Assembly: GCA_017992055.1 (NCBI GenBank)
Contig: JAGOPK010000006.1
Coordinates: 231,249 to 295,248 of the forward strand
Origin: Burkholderiaceae bacterium
Lineage (GTDB): Bacteria > Pseudomonadota > Gammaproteobacteria > Burkholderiales > Burkholderiaceae_C
Reading direction: 5' to 3'
Length of the DNA: 64,000 nt
Shown here one piece after another: positions 41,898 to 51,999 of this stretch; positions within the stretch are counted from its first letter, which is position 1; each line of letters begins with the position of its first letter. Below the pieces are notes generated by a model, which was given only the letters and a program-made list of their open reading frames with translations, searched no databases and was not told where the DNA came from. The translations under genes and the position numbers were made by a program.

Positions 41898-43952
41898 TCA
41901 GGCGACCAGGTCGACCAGGCCGCGCGGCTGGCGCAGCGGGGCGCTCAGCGGCGCCAGGCCGTCGCCGTCATCGGCGGCGCGGCCGCCGCGCCCGGTGCGG
42001 CCGCCGGCCTCGGCCGGCTCGTGCTGCTGCCGGCCCGGCGACTGCTGGAACACGCCGCCGCCGGCCAGCGTCAGGCCGGCTTCCTGCAGGGCACCGGCCA
42101 GGGCCGGCAGCGAGGCTTCCAGGGCCTGGCGCGTGGGCGCCAGCTCGGCCTGGAAGTCCACCCGCGCAGCACTGCCATCCACGGTGATGGCCACGGTGAT
42201 CGGGCCCATCTCGGCCGGATGCAGTTGCAGCCGGGCTTCCTGCACGCCGTCGCGGGCCAGCAGCGTGACCTGGGCGCCGAGCGCCGGCGCAAAGGCCGGC
42301 GAATCCAGCGGCACCGGGATCTGCGCCTCGACCAGGGCGCGTGCCGACGGTCCGGACGGCGTGGCCGGGCCGCTGGCCGGCGCGGGCGCCTGCAGCGCGG
42401 CCAGCAGGCTGCTGGCGTCGACCGGCGCCGGGCTGGACGGCGTGGCGGCCTGGGCGGTGGCGGCGCTGGTGGAGGTGCTGGCGCTGGCTCCGGTCGCGCT
42501 TTCGCCGCGTTCGCCGGCCAGTCGGCTGGCAAAGTCGCCGGCCAGGCCGGCGCTGCCACGCGACGTGGCGTCGGCCGGCGCGGCGTCGACCGGCCCGGCC
42601 GAGGCCGCGCGCAGCGGGCTGCGTGCCTCGGTCGCTGCGGTGATGGCGCCGCCTGCGCTGGGGGTGGTCACGGCCGGCCGCTGGGCCACGCCCAGCACCG
42701 CGGACATCGCGGCAGTGGCCGTCAGCAGCGGCTGGGTGGCGCCGGGGCTGGCGGCGGCGGCGGGCAGGGCGGTTGCGCCGGCCGGGGATGTGGTCGCGGC
42801 CGGGGCGGCGGTGACGGGGACCGCCGTGCCGGTGGCGGCCGGGGCGGTCGAGGCCGCGGCCGCTGCCTCGTCGGCGGGAGCGACGGCTTCGCTGCGGCCG
42901 CGACGCTCGCCGCGGCCGCTGGCCTGGGCCGTGTCGCCGGTCCGGGCCTCGCGGGCCTCGCGGGCGGTGGCGGGTGCGGCGGATGTGGTGGCGCTGCTCC
43001 GGGAGGGCTGGGCTGGCTGTGCCGTCGGGGCGGCCTGGGCCGTCTGAGGGGCTTGGGCCACCTGGGCAGCCCGGGCAGCCTGGGCGGTCTGGACGCCTTG
43101 GATCGTCTGGGCCGCCTGGACGGTCGCGGCCTCGCGGCCGGCTTCCGGCGCCGCTGTGGTCGCTGGCAGGGTCGCCGTGGCCGCTTGGGCCGGGACGGCC
43201 GGCTCGGCCGGCCGGGGTGCGGCCTCGGCAGGGGCCGGAGCCAGGATGGCGACCGGCAGCGGCAGGGCCGCAGCCTGTTGTGCCAGCTCGGCGGCGCCGG
43301 GCTGGGGCGGGGTGGCCGAGGCGCTCTCGGTGGCCGGCGTGCCGGTGTCCGGCAGCTCCGCCGGGGCCGGCCGCTGCGCTTCGACCGGCGGCGTGGCGGC
43401 ATCGGCGCTGCGGCGGGCGGCCTGGGCCCGGGCCCGCAGCAGCTCGGTGGTGCTGGTGGCGGCGCTGGTGGTGGTGTTGGTGCCTGGGCCGGCCTGGCTT
43501 TCCCCGGCGGGCCGGGTCGTGGCCGCGGCATCGCCGGCCAGGGCCGGGCGGCGGCCGGGGCGGGGCTCGCCGAGCGTGGCGGTCGGCAGTCCGGTGGATG
43601 CGGCGGCGCCGTCGGTGGCGGCGCTCGCCGGGGCGGCTGAAGGAGCAGCGCCCGCGCTGGCCGCGGCCGCGTCGGCCGCCGGCGCGGGCTGGGGCGTCTC
43701 GCCGCCGGCCGGCGGCTGGCCACTGGGTGCGGCGCTGGCGGCGGCATCGTCGGCGCGCTGGCGCGGCGGCCGCACCTGGCTGCCCTGCAAGGCCTGGGAG
43801 GTGGACCCACCGGCAGGCTGGCCCTGGCTCTGCGCCTGGCCCAGCACCGCCGCGAAGGGCGGGCCGCCGTCACCGGCCCCGGCGCGTGCGCTGCCGCCCG
43901 CGGAGGAGGTTTCGGGGGAAAGGCTGGCGATGGCGGCGAGGCTGGAGACCAT
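41898..43952 (-). CDS. fliK: flagellar hook-length control protein FliK
   Basis: Secreted ruler of 684 aa that sets hook length and switches export specificity. Seen: a very long Ala/Thr/Pro-rich disordered region (residues ~20-520), then the conserved hook-length domain with VTLLARDGVQEARLQLHPAEMGPITVAI and a Gln-rich tail. FliK of this length is normal for Burkholderiales. Low-complexity GC-rich DNA here produces long spurious antisense frames. Confidence 0.93.
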   Translation of the reverse strand: MVSSLAAIASLSPETSSAGGSARAGAGDGGPPFAAVLGQAQSQGQPAGGSTSQALQGSQVRPPRQRADDAAASAAPSGQPPAGGETPQPAPAADAAAASAGAAPSAAPASAATDGAAASTGLPTATLGEPRPGRRPALAGDAAATTRPAGESQAGPGTNTTTSAATSTTELLRARAQAARRSADAATPPVEAQRPAPAELPDTGTPATESASATPPQPGAAELAQQAAALPLPVAILAPAPAEAAPRPAEPAVPAQAATATLPATTAAPEAGREAATVQAAQTIQGVQTAQAARAAQVAQAPQTAQAAPTAQPAQPSRSSATTSAAPATAREAREARTGDTAQASGRGERRGRSEAVAPADEAAAAASTAPAATGTAVPVTAAPAATTSPAGATALPAAAASPGATQPLLTATAAMSAVLGVAQRPAVTTPSAGGAITAATEARSPLRAASAGPVDAAPADATSRGSAGLAGDFASRLAGERGESATGASASTSTSAATAQAATPSSPAPVDASSLLAALQAPAPASGPATPSGPSARALVEAQIPVPLDSPAFAPALGAQVTLLARDGVQEARLQLHPAEMGPITVAITVDGSAARVDFQAELAPTRQALEASLPALAGALQEAGLTLAGGGVFQQSPGRQQHEPAEAGGRTGRGGRAADDGDGLAPLSAPLRQPRGLVDLVA

Positions 43953-43988
43953 GCGTGGGCTGCGGTTCGGGTTCGGTTTGCGGGCGGC

Positions 43989-44447
43989 TCAGCCGGCCAG
44001 GGCCTGGCGGCGCTGGTGCTGGCGCTGGGCCATCTCGTCTTCGTTGCGCTGGGCGCGGCGTTCGCTGCTGCGCAGCTGCTCGGCCTCGCGGCGCTCGATC
44101 AGCTTGCGCACCGCGGCCACGCGCTGCTCGCGCTGCAGCAGGGCAGCCTTGGCGCGCTGCACGCGCTGCGCCACCTGCTGGGTCTGGCCCTGCTGCTGCG
44201 AGATGGCCTCGCCCAGGCGCAGGCCGAAGCTCTGGTGGCATTGCAGCAGCGAGCGCGTGCCCTGGCCGCTGCTCTGGAAGCGCTGGGTCCAGCGGCTGTC
44301 GAAGTCGCTGCGGTAGTCGTTGAGCTGGCGCGCCTGGGCTTCGGCGGCACGCAGCTGGCCTTCGGCCTGGCGCACGATGGCGATGGCGGCGTCGCGCTCG
44401 TCCTCGGCGCGTTGCAGCAGGGTCTGGAGCATGGCGATGCGGTCCAT
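43989..44447 (-). CDS. fliJ: flagellar export chaperone FliJ
   Basis: Coiled-coil export protein of 152 aa that sits in the FliI hexamer. Seen: LQTLLQRAEDERDAAI, continuous helix with LNDYRSDFDSRW and a C-terminal charged segment KLIERREAEQLR, as expected for FliJ. Between fliI (19-base gap) and fliK. Confidence 0.93.
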   Translation of the reverse strand: MDRIAMLQTLLQRAEDERDAAIAIVRQAEGQLRAAEAQARQLNDYRSDFDSRWTQRFQSSGQGTRSLLQCHQSFGLRLGEAISQQQGQTQQVAQRVQRAKAALLQREQRVAAVRKLIERREAEQLRSSERRAQRNEDEMAQRQHQRRQALAG

Positions 44448-44466
44448 GGTTCAGGGGGAAGGGGGA

Positions 44467-45996
44467 TCAGTGCTTGGCCAGCAGGCGCAGCAGCTGGGCG
44501 CGGCACATGTCCAGAGGCGCGCGGTCGTGCATGTCCTGCTGCAGCAGGGCCATCAGCTGCGGCTGCAGCTGCACGGCCAGGTCCAGCTCGGCATCGTGGC
44601 CGGGCTGGTAGGCGCCCAGCTGGATCAGGTCGCGGGCCTTGGTCAGGCGGGCCAGCAGGCCGCGGGTGCGGCGTGCGGCATCGAGCTGATCGCGCGGGGC
44701 CACGCTGGTCATCACCCGGCTGATGGACTTTTCCACGTCGATGGCCGGATAGTGGCCGGCCTCGGCCAGGTCGCGGCTGAGCACGATGTGGCCGTCGAGG
44801 ATGCCGCGCGCGGCATCGGCGATCGGGTCCTGCTGGTCGTCGCCCTCGCTGAGCACGGTGTAGAAGGCGGTGATCGAGCCCACGCCGTGCAGGCCGTTGC
44901 CCGAGCGCTCCACCAGTTGCGGCAGCTTGGCAAAGCAGCTGGGCGGATAGCCCTTGGTGGCCGGCGGCTCGCCGATGGCCAGCGCGATCTCGCGCTGGGC
45001 CATCGCATAACGCGTCAGGCTGTCCATCAGCAGCAGCACATGGCGGCCCTGGTCGCGGAAGTGCTCGGCAATCGCCGTGGCATAGCTCGCGCCCTGCATG
45101 CGCACCAGCGGCGGTGCATCGGCGGGCGCGGCCACCACCACGCTGCGCTTCAGGCCTTCTTCGCCGAGGATGTCCTCGATGAACTCCTTGACCTCGCGGC
45201 CGCGCTCGCCGATCAGGCCGACGACGATGACGTCGGCCGCGGTGTAGCGGGCCATCATGCCCAGCAGCACCGACTTGCCCACGCCGGTGCCGGCAAACAG
45301 GCCGATGCGCTGGCCGCGGCCGACGGTGAGCATGCAGTTGATGGCGCGCACGCCGGTATCCAGCGGCTGGCGCACCGGGTCGCGGTCCATGGCATTGATG
45401 GGGCGGCGCTGCAGCGGCTCGGTGCGCACATGGTTCAGCGGGCCGCCGCGGTCCATCGGCTGGCCATGGGCGTCGAGCACGCGGCCGAGCAGGCCGTCGC
45501 CCATCGGCAGGTGCAGGCCACGGTCCTCGCTGCGGCGCCACAGCGCATGGTCGCGGCCCAGCTGCGGTGCCACCTGGGGAATGGGCCGCGGCCGCACCGG
45601 CGCGCCGCTGGCCAGGCCATGCAGCTCGCCGGTGGGCATCAGAAAGGCGCGGTCGCCGTTGAAGCCCACCACCTCGGCCAGCATCGGCGCCTGGCCGCCC
45701 TCGGCCTCGCCGACCTCGCACACCGCGCCCACCGGCACCTTGACGCCGGCGGCCTCCAGCACCAGGCCGGTGACACGCACCAGGGTGCCATGGGCCGGCA
45801 GCGGCACCGGCAGCGTCGCGCTCATCTCCAGGTCGCGCAGCCAGTGCTGCCAGCGCTCGGTGCGCGCCGATACGGTGGGTGTGGCCGGTGCGGCCGGTGC
45901 GGCCGGCGCTGCCGCAGCAGCCGGTTCGGCGGGTTCGGTGCTTGCCGCCGCCGGTTCCACCGGCAGGTCGGGCACCAGGTCGATCTCGGGCGTCAT
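44467..45996 (-). CDS. fliI: flagellum-specific ATPase FliI
   Basis: Export ATPase, 509 aa. Seen: Ala/Pro-rich N-terminal extension of ~45 residues not found in enteric FliI, beta-barrel domain, Walker A AGTGVGKS (~235-242), catalytic [10 protein letters not shown], Walker [19 protein letters not shown], and [18 protein letters not shown]. Overlaps fliH by 4 bases (ATGA). Confidence 0.97.
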   Translation of the reverse strand: MTPEIDLVPDLPVEPAAASTEPAEPAAAAAPAAPAAPATPTVSARTERWQHWLRDLEMSATLPVPLPAHGTLVRVTGLVLEAAGVKVPVGAVCEVGEAEGGQAPMLAEVVGFNGDRAFLMPTGELHGLASGAPVRPRPIPQVAPQLGRDHALWRRSEDRGLHLPMGDGLLGRVLDAHGQPMDRGGPLNHVRTEPLQRRPINAMDRDPVRQPLDTGVRAINCMLTVGRGQRIGLFAGTGVGKSVLLGMMARYTAADVIVVGLIGERGREVKEFIEDILGEEGLKRSVVVAAPADAPPLVRMQGASYATAIAEHFRDQGRHVLLLMDSLTRYAMAQREIALAIGEPPATKGYPPSCFAKLPQLVERSGNGLHGVGSITAFYTVLSEGDDQQDPIADAARGILDGHIVLSRDLAEAGHYPAIDVEKSISRVMTSVAPRDQLDAARRTRGLLARLTKARDLIQLGAYQPGHDAELDLAVQLQPQLMALLQQDMHDRAPLDMCRAQLLRLLAKH

Positions 45997-46955
45997 GCCT
46001 GGCGCTCCCCGCGCGGCTGCCAGGGCGTGTCGTCGCCCAGTGTGCGCAGGGCCGCGGCCCAGCGCGTGGCCACGGTGGCATCGACGCCGCCGGCATCGGT
46101 GTCGACGCGGCAGCCGCCGCGGGCCAGCGAGGGATCGGCCAGCACATGGCCGCCGCGGGCGGCCAGCAGGTCGGCACAGCCCTGGGCCACCAGGGCCTGG
46201 TCGTCGGGATGCACGCGGATCGTCAGCTGGCGTGCGTCGACCAGCAGGGCCGCCACCGCCTCCTGGGCCACGCGCACCACCGTCTCGGGGCGCTGCTGCA
46301 GCTCCTGGCGCAGCACATGGCGGGCCAGCGACACGGCCACCTTGGACACGCTGCCGGCGATGCGCTGCTCCAGCGCGCGCAGCTCACCGTCCAGCGAGGT
46401 CAGCACCAGGCCGACCTGGGCCGTGACCTGCTGGGCATAGCTGGTCTTGAAGCTGTCCAGCGCCTCCAGGCCGTCGCGGTAGCCGTCCTGGTAGCCCGAC
46501 TGGCGTGCGGCCTGGACCTCGGCCTGCTGGCTCTCGGCCTGGCTGGACTGCAGCTCGGCCATCAGCTCGGCGCTGAGTTCGGCACGCAGTTCGGCACGCA
46601 GCTCGGCCAGCAGCTCAGCCCGCAGCTCGGTGCGGGACGGGGCATGCGCTGGCGCAGCGCCGGTGGCGGGAGACGCCGCAGCCGCCGGGGGGGCGGTGGG
46701 CGCCGCTGCGGTGGCCGCCAGATCCGGCAGGCCCAGGTCCAGCGCCTGCCAGGGCCGGGCCGGCGCCGTGGCCGCGGCCGGCACAGCGGCATCGAAGGCC
46801 TGGCCCAGCATGCCGGGGGCGAACACCGACAGGCTGCCCAGCTCCTCGGCCGGGATGAAGCGGGTGTAGGGGCTGCGCTCGCGAGAATCGCGGGCGTCGC
46901 GGCTGTCGCCGGCCTGCAGCGGCAGCTGGTGCGGCAGAAAGGGGCGGGCTCCCAT
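45993..46955 (-). CDS. fliH: flagellar assembly protein FliH
   Basis: Regulator of FliI, 320 aa, longer than the usual ~230-250 because of an Ala/Pro-rich segment (residues ~60-110). Seen: RFIPAEELG near the start, heptad-like [26 protein letters not shown] coiled coil, and the C-terminal domain ([39 protein letters not shown]). Coupled to fliI by a 4-base overlap. Confidence 0.93.
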   Translation of the reverse strand: MGARPFLPHQLPLQAGDSRDARDSRERSPYTRFIPAEELGSLSVFAPGMLGQAFDAAVPAAATAPARPWQALDLGLPDLAATAAAPTAPPAAAASPATGAAPAHAPSRTELRAELLAELRAELRAELSAELMAELQSSQAESQQAEVQAARQSGYQDGYRDGLEALDSFKTSYAQQVTAQVGLVLTSLDGELRALEQRIAGSVSKVAVSLARHVLRQELQQRPETVVRVAQEAVAALLVDARQLTIRVHPDDQALVAQGCADLLAARGGHVLADPSLARGGCRVDTDAGGVDATVATRWAAALRTLGDDTPWQPRGERQA

Positions 46956-46978
46956 GGCGCTGGACTCCGGGGCTCAGC

Positions 46979-47974
46979 TCACAGGAACTCGTCGGCACCG
47001 CCGGAGGCGATGACGATCTGGCCTTCGTCGACCAGGCGGCGCACGATCTTCAGGATTTCCTTCTGCTCGGCCTCGACGTCGGACACGCGCACCGGGCCGC
47101 GGCCGTCCAGGTCTTCCTTCAGCGTCTCGGCGGCGCGGCTGGACATGTTGCGGAACACCTTCTCGCGCAGCTCGGGCGTGGCGCCCTTCAGCGCCAGCAC
47201 CAGCGACTCGCTTTGCACTTCCTTCAGGATCATCTGGATGCCCTTGTCGTCGACCTTGTCCAGGTCGTCGAAGCCGAACATGTTGTCCATCAGCTTCTGC
47301 GCCAGGTCGGCATCGCTTTCGCGCACGAAGTCCAGCACCGCGGTCTCGTGGGCGCTGCCCAGCAGGTTGATGATCTCGGCCGCCGGCTTGACGCCGCCCA
47401 GCGAGGCCTTGCGCATGCGCTCGCCGCCGGCCATCACATTGCTCATCACGTCGTTCAGGTCGCGCAGCGCGGTCGGCTGGATGCCGTCCAGCGTGGCCAC
47501 GCGGATCAGCACCTCGTTGCGCTGGCGCTCGGTGAAGCACTTCAGGATCGACGAGGCATGCTCGGGGTCCAGGTGCACCAGCAGGGCGGCGACGATCTGC
47601 GGATGCTCGTTGCGCAGCAGCTCGGCCACCGTCTGCGGGTCCATCCACTTCAGGCCCTCGATGCCGGTGATGTCGTTGCCCTGCAGGATGCGGTCGATCA
47701 GCAGGTTGGCCTTGTCCTCGCCCAGCGCGCGGCGCAGCACGCTCTTGACGTACTCGTCGGTGTCGGGCACCAGCACCTGGGACTGCACGGCGGTGTCGGC
47801 AAAGCGGTCCAGCACCTGGCCCAGGCGGTCGCGCGGCACGATCTTCAGCTTGGCGATGGTCTCGCCCAGGCGCTGCACTTCCTTGGGGCTGAGGTGCTTG
47901 AACACCTCGGCGGCCTCTTCCTCGCCCACCGTCATCAGCAGGATGGCCGCGTCTTCCACGCCCTTGTCGTCCAT
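46979..47974 (-). CDS. fliG: flagellar motor switch protein FliG
   Basis: Torque-generating C-ring protein, 331 aa. Seen: EDAAILLMTVGEEEAAEVFKHL, EHPQIVAALLVHLDPEHAS (EHPQ motif), MFGFDDLDKVDDKGIQMIL and the C-terminal charged torque helix ending EEILKIVRRLVDEGQIVIA-like. GAGGA 8 bases before ATG 47974. Confidence 0.97.
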   Translation of the reverse strand: MDDKGVEDAAILLMTVGEEEAAEVFKHLSPKEVQRLGETIAKLKIVPRDRLGQVLDRFADTAVQSQVLVPDTDEYVKSVLRRALGEDKANLLIDRILQGNDITGIEGLKWMDPQTVAELLRNEHPQIVAALLVHLDPEHASSILKCFTERQRNEVLIRVATLDGIQPTALRDLNDVMSNVMAGGERMRKASLGGVKPAAEIINLLGSAHETAVLDFVRESDADLAQKLMDNMFGFDDLDKVDDKGIQMILKEVQSESLVLALKGATPELREKVFRNMSSRAAETLKEDLDGRGPVRVSDVEAEQKEILKIVRRLVDEGQIVIASGGADEFL

Positions 47975-48019
47975 GTCGTGCGTCCTCGCTCAGCGTTTGT
48001 GTGTGGGATGCGGCGGTGC

Positions 48020-49723
48020 TCAGGCCTTGGCCGGCTCGCCGTTCATCCAGTCCTTCAGCACATTGGCCACGCCCAGCGGGTTTTCCTTGGCCATCACGCG
48101 GGCATCGGCCAGGATGCGCAGCCGCTCGGGCGACTCGGGGTCGTGCGGCTCCAGGCCGGCGCCTTCGATGGCCTCGGGCGAGGGCAGGGCCTCCAGGTCG
48201 TCGATGACCTCGTCGACCGCGGCCTCTGGCTCGGGCGGCTTCTCCTTGGCCAGGGCCGGGCGGATGACGCCGAACACCAGGGCCAGCGCGACGATGCCCA
48301 GGCTCACCGGCACGGCCGAGTTCTTCACCAGCTCCAGCACCCAGGGCTCCTGCCACAGCGGCAGCGGCTCGGGCTTGGGCTTCTCCAGGAAGGACAGGCT
48401 CATGACCTTGACCGTGTCCTTGCGCTCGGCGCTGAAGCCCACCGCCTCCTGCACCAGGGCGGTGAGCTTGTCCAGCTCTTCCTGCGGCAGCGGCTGCGGC
48501 GCCAGCTTGCCCTTGGCATCGGCCACCATGCGGTGGTTGACGACCACGCCCACGCTGAGCCGGCGGATGCCGCCGACGGCCTTGCGCGTCACGTCCACCT
48601 GCTGGTCGACCGCGTACTCGGTCTGGTTGTCCTTGATGAGGCCGCCGCCGATGACGCCCATCTGCGCCGCATGCAGCGGCGCCGAGGCGCCGCTCATCGG
48701 CGCGGCCGGGGCCTTGCCTGGCTCGTTGCTGGCCGCGCCGGGCACGCCGCTGGGCAGGGCCTGGCCATTGGTCAGGCGCTCGCGGTTGATCTGCAGCTTG
48801 ACCGCGGCGGCGTCCGGAGTCTGGTTCGGCCGGTGCGCCTGGCTGGTCGACTCCACCTGGTTGAAGTCCAGCTCGGCGGTGACGGTGGCGCGCAGGTTCT
48901 CCTTGCCGAGGGCCGGCTCGAGGATCTCGTTGACGCGGTCCAGCAGGGTCTTCTCGATCAGGCGCTGGTGCTCGCGCTGCTGCTTGGTCAGGTCTTGCCG
49001 GTCGCCATCGGCGCTGCGCGACAGCAGCGAGCCGTCGCGGTCGACGATGCTCACGTCCTTGGTGTCCAGGCCCGGCACGGCGCCGGCCACGATGCTGGTG
49101 ATGCCGGCGATCTGGCTGCGGTCCAGCGAGTGGCCATGCTGCATGCGCACGATCACCGCGGCGGTGTTCTTGTCCTGCTCGCGGTAGAAGCCGTTCTTCG
49201 ACGCCAGCGCCACCTGCACCTCGGCCGACTCGACGCCGGAGAGCTGCTCGATCATCTTCTCCAGCCGGCCGCTGAGGGCGCGGATCATCTGCGCGCGCTC
49301 CTGGTTCGCCGACTGGCCGAACTGCTGCTTGTCCAGCAGCTCCATGCCGACCTTGCCCTTGACCACGCCCTGCGTGGCCAGGTCCATGCGCAGGCTGTCG
49401 GCCTGGGCGGCCGGCACCAGGATGGCGCCGTTGTCCACCGTGAACGGCACGTTCATCTGGCGCAGCTTGGCCAGCACCGCGCCCTTGTCCTCCTGCGACA
49501 TGCGCTGGCCTTCGTACAGCGCCACCTGGTCGGGCTTGCGGTTGAGGGTGAGCATGGCCACCAGCACCAGCAGCAGGCCGGCCACGCCGCCGATCAGCAT
49601 CCAGCGTTTGCGCGGCGGCAGGGCCAGGATGCGCTGCAGCGGCGACGGCGGCGGGGCGTCCTGGCGCGCAGCCAGCTCGGCGGCGGCATTGGCGGGGGTC
49701 AGCGGTGTGACGGAGGCTTCCAT
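48020..49723 (-). CDS. fliF: flagellar MS-ring protein FliF
   Basis: MS-ring scaffold, 567 aa: TM1 WMLIGGVAGLLLVLVAML, ring-building motifs (QDKGAVLAKLRQMNVPF, ATQGVVKGKVGMELLDKQQFGQS), TM2 AVPVSLGIVALALVFGVI, and a cytoplasmic FliG-binding tail (ILADARVMAKENPLGVANVLKDWM). ATG 49723 is the internal start nearest the conserved N-terminus; a 15-residue extension to 49768 is possible. First gene of fliF-K. Confidence 0.96.
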   Translation of the reverse strand: MEASVTPLTPANAAAELAARQDAPPPSPLQRILALPPRKRWMLIGGVAGLLLVLVAMLTLNRKPDQVALYEGQRMSQEDKGAVLAKLRQMNVPFTVDNGAILVPAAQADSLRMDLATQGVVKGKVGMELLDKQQFGQSANQERAQMIRALSGRLEKMIEQLSGVESAEVQVALASKNGFYREQDKNTAAVIVRMQHGHSLDRSQIAGITSIVAGAVPGLDTKDVSIVDRDGSLLSRSADGDRQDLTKQQREHQRLIEKTLLDRVNEILEPALGKENLRATVTAELDFNQVESTSQAHRPNQTPDAAAVKLQINRERLTNGQALPSGVPGAASNEPGKAPAAPMSGASAPLHAAQMGVIGGGLIKDNQTEYAVDQQVDVTRKAVGGIRRLSVGVVVNHRMVADAKGKLAPQPLPQEELDKLTALVQEAVGFSAERKDTVKVMSLSFLEKPKPEPLPLWQEPWVLELVKNSAVPVSLGIVALALVFGVIRPALAKEKPPEPEAAVDEVIDDLEALPSPEAIEGAGLEPHDPESPERLRILADARVMAKENPLGVANVLKDWMNGEPAKA

Positions 49724-49936
49724 GGGGAGCGTGTGCGGTCGGTATCGAGAGGGCCGGGCATGGAACAAACCAGGCCCCGATGCCAGGGCATTGTGGTGGG
49801 CCGATCCCCGGGATCAAGGCGCAAACAGCCCGCAATTCGGGCTTCAGTTCGCGCCATCCCTGCCGAGGCCGCGCGCCTACAGTGCGTTCACGGTGCACAA
49901 GCGGAACTCCATCCACCGCCCGCACCGGCCGCCACC
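49724..49936. promoter_or_regulatory. divergent fliF/fliE regulatory region
   Basis: 213 bases with no gene. A TACAGT -10-like hexamer lies at 49878-49883 toward fliE, without a recognisable -35, as expected of activator-dependent (FlhDC class II) promoters. A 6-bp inverted repeat occurs at about 49827-49843. No FliA-like site was found. Confidence 0.4.
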
Positions 49937-50269
49937 ATGAAGCTCGAGCTCAAGCCCTTCGATTTCCACCAGGCCGTCGCCCGCGCCGGCCTGCGTCCGG
50001 ATGGCCAGCCCATTCAGCGGCCGGCCGAGACGGCGGCGGCCGAGGGTGGCAGCTTCCAGGTGGCCATCGCCCAGGCGCTGCGCCAGGTCAGCGATGCGCA
50101 GAACGAGTCGACCGGGCTGCAGAAGGAGTTCTCGCTGGGCAACCGCGAGGTCAGCCTGGAGCAGACCATGATCGCGATGAACAAGTCGCAGCTGGGCTTC
50201 CAGGCCGCGCTGTCGGTGCGCAACCGGCTGGTGCAGGCCTACACGGAAGTGATGAACATGCAGGTCTGA
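49937..50269 (+). CDS. fliE: flagellar hook-basal body protein FliE
   Basis: Rod-base protein joining the MS ring and rod, 110 aa. Seen: an N-terminal segment, then NREVSLEQTMIAMNKSQLGFQAALSVRNRLVQAYTEVMNMQV, the conserved FliE C-terminus. Divergent from fliF as in enterics. Confidence 0.96.
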   Translation: MKLELKPFDFHQAVARAGLRPDGQPIQRPAETAAAEGGSFQVAIAQALRQVSDAQNESTGLQKEFSLGNREVSLEQTMIAMNKSQLGFQAALSVRNRLVQAYTEVMNMQV

Positions 50270-50306
50270 CGGGCCTGACCCGCTGCGGCGAAGGCCGCTG
50301 CCGGCG

Positions 50307-50852
50307 TCAGGGCTCCTCGTGCCGGCGCGCCGGACAGGCGTTGGACTGGCCCAGCGCGCCGGTCTCGCTGCACACGCTGGCGCGGCCGGGGATGCCCAGG
50401 CGCACAGTCAGGCGCTCGCCGCGCGGCGTGGCGAAATGGGCCTCGCGCGGGCCGGCATTGCTGGTGCCGCTGCGCGCGGCCAGCACCATGGCCTGGGCTT
50501 CGTCCAGGCGCACCAGCGGAAACTGCTCCGCGCGCACGCGCTTGATCACCAGGCCGGGCGCCACGCTGGAGTGGCAGTCCGCCGGCCCGCCCAGGCTCAG
50601 CACATAACACCACTGCGGACCGGGGTGGAAGCTCAGGTGCACGTCGGTGGCGCGGTCCATGGCCAGCTGGCGGGCCAGCGCCAGGTCGGCGCGCAGGTGC
50701 TGGGCCGCGGCCTGCAGCCGGTGGCGGCCGACGATGGACTGGAAGCCCGGCACACTGGCCGCGACCAGCAGGGCCAGGACGGCCAGCGCGATCATCAGCT
50801 CGATCAGCGTCAGCCCGGCGCGGCGTCGGAAGGCCGGCCGCACGGCGATCAC
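50307..50852 (-). CDS. GspH/FimT-type pseudopilin
   Basis: Type IV pilin-like protein of 181 aa. Seen: short basic leader and prepilin peptidase site RRRAG followed by LTLIELMIALAVLALLVAASVPGF (Glu5 present; position +1 is Leu instead of the usual Phe), then a GspH/FimT domain with two Cys pairs possible (WCYVLSLGGPADC, ASVC...NAC). GTG 50852 overlaps the ycgR stop, so it is read in the fliS-T-ycgR unit. No other type IV pilus or type II secretion gene is near. FimT relatives bind DNA in competence. Confidence 0.82.
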   Translation of the reverse strand: MIAVRPAFRRRAGLTLIELMIALAVLALLVAASVPGFQSIVGRHRLQAAAQHLRADLALARQLAMDRATDVHLSFHPGPQWCYVLSLGGPADCHSSVAPGLVIKRVRAEQFPLVRLDEAQAMVLAARSGTSNAGPREAHFATPRGERLTVRLGIPGRASVCSETGALGQSNACPARRHEEP

Positions 50853-51625
50853 TCCAGCGACAGCAGGCGCCGCCGGCGTTGCGTGTGGTCGATGAAGCGC
50901 TGCAGCAGGCGCTCGTGCTCGGCCGGCATGCGCAGCAGCTCGCAGCCCAGGCGCAGGCCGGCGTTGTCGCCCAGCAGCGAGGTCGCATGCTGCAGGCGCA
51001 GCGTGGCCTCGAAGCGGGTGAAGCTGTCCAGCGTCAGCGTCACGCCGTGCAGCGTGGCGCCCACCGGCAGCGGCGGCACCTCGGGCGGCAGCAGCAGGGC
51101 GCAGCCGCCGATGCTGACGTCGAGGATGCGCAGCGTCAGCAGCATGTCGGGGATGGCCGGGTGGCGCAGCTGGGCCGAGGGCATGCGCGCGTCGATGGGC
51201 CGCACGCGGTAGGCGCCGCGGCGCTGGAAGCGCCACAGCCGCCGCGGCAGCCGCGCCTGCAGCGCCGTGGCCTGGGCGCTGCGCACCAGCACCAGGCCGT
51301 CCAGGTCGAACTGCAGCTTCACCGATTCGAGGTAGGCCACGCCGGTGGCCTCGTTGCCGTCGACCAGGGCCTGCAGCGACGGATCGCCGGGCTCGATGTC
51401 CAGCGACAGCTGGCGGCGTTCGCCGTCCAGCGACCAGACGGTGGCGCTGAGGGCCGCGCCCGAGGGCGCCGACAGCGCCACCGGCACGCCGGCGTCGCGC
51501 ACGTCGCGCAGCAGCAGCAGCACCTGGCGCGCATCGTCGATGCGGAAGCTGGAGAAGGGGTCGGCAGCATCGGCCAGGCCGATGTCGGCCGGGCGGGTGT
51601 CGAGGAAATCGGGGGGCGGCGGCAT
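50849..51625 (-). CDS. ycgR: PilZ-domain flagellar brake protein YcgR
   Basis: c-di-GMP effector that slows the motor; 258 aa. Seen: N-terminal YcgR domain (residues ~20-125), then PilZ with the c-di-GMP motifs RRGAYR (RxxxR) and LDVSIGGCAL (D/NxSxxG). ATG 51625, with the domain starting soon after, is chosen over long upstream readings that overlap fliT and fliS. Links c-di-GMP to motility in this cluster. Confidence 0.9.
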   Translation of the reverse strand: MPPPPDFLDTRPADIGLADAADPFSSFRIDDARQVLLLLRDVRDAGVPVALSAPSGAALSATVWSLDGERRQLSLDIEPGDPSLQALVDGNEATGVAYLESVKLQFDLDGLVLVRSAQATALQARLPRRLWRFQRRGAYRVRPIDARMPSAQLRHPAIPDMLLTLRILDVSIGGCALLLPPEVPPLPVGATLHGVTLTLDSFTRFEATLRLQHATSLLGDNAGLRLGCELLRMPAEHERLLQRFIDHTQRRRRLLSLE

Positions 51626-51654
51626 CGCAGGGGCCGGTGGCGGAGGGCCGGGGC

Positions 51655-51954
51655 TCAGTGCAAGGTCTTGGGACGGCCGTGCATCAGGTCGTCGATGTCT
51701 TCCAGCCAGGGCTCGGCCAGGTGGCGGATCTCGGCGTCGTTGACCAGCACGCGCTTCATGATGCGCGACTTGAGCTGGCTCTCCTCGGCCGACAGCGAGT
51801 TGCCGCGGGCGGCATTCTTCAGCTGGCTGATCAGCAGCACGCAGGCGCCTTCGAGCTTGATCACATGGTCCCAGTTGCCGGCGCGCGCGGCTTCGAGCAT
51901 GTCGGCACTGGCGCGCTCGATGGCTTCGTAGAAGGTCAGAAGACTGCTGTTCAT
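51655..51954 (-). CDS. fliT: flagellar chaperone FliT-like protein
   Basis: Helical protein of 99 aa (LLTFYEAIERASADMLEAARAGNWDHVIKLEGAC), fitting FliT, the chaperone of the FliD cap protein and modulator of FlhDC. Identification rests on helical pattern and the fliD-fliS-fliT gene order. A GGTGGA precedes ATG 51954. Confidence 0.75.
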   Translation of the reverse strand: MNSSLLTFYEAIERASADMLEAARAGNWDHVIKLEGACVLLISQLKNAARGNSLSAEESQLKSRIMKRVLVNDAEIRHLAEPWLEDIDDLMHGRPKTLH

Positions 51955-51999
51955 GGGGTCCACCCTTGCCTGTACTGCTGGTTCTGTGGGCACTGCGGT

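Noticed and set aside
49827-49843. FlhDC box in the fliF/fliE region
   Set aside because: The 6-bp repeat does not resemble known FlhDC-binding sequence and could be chance in GC-rich DNA.
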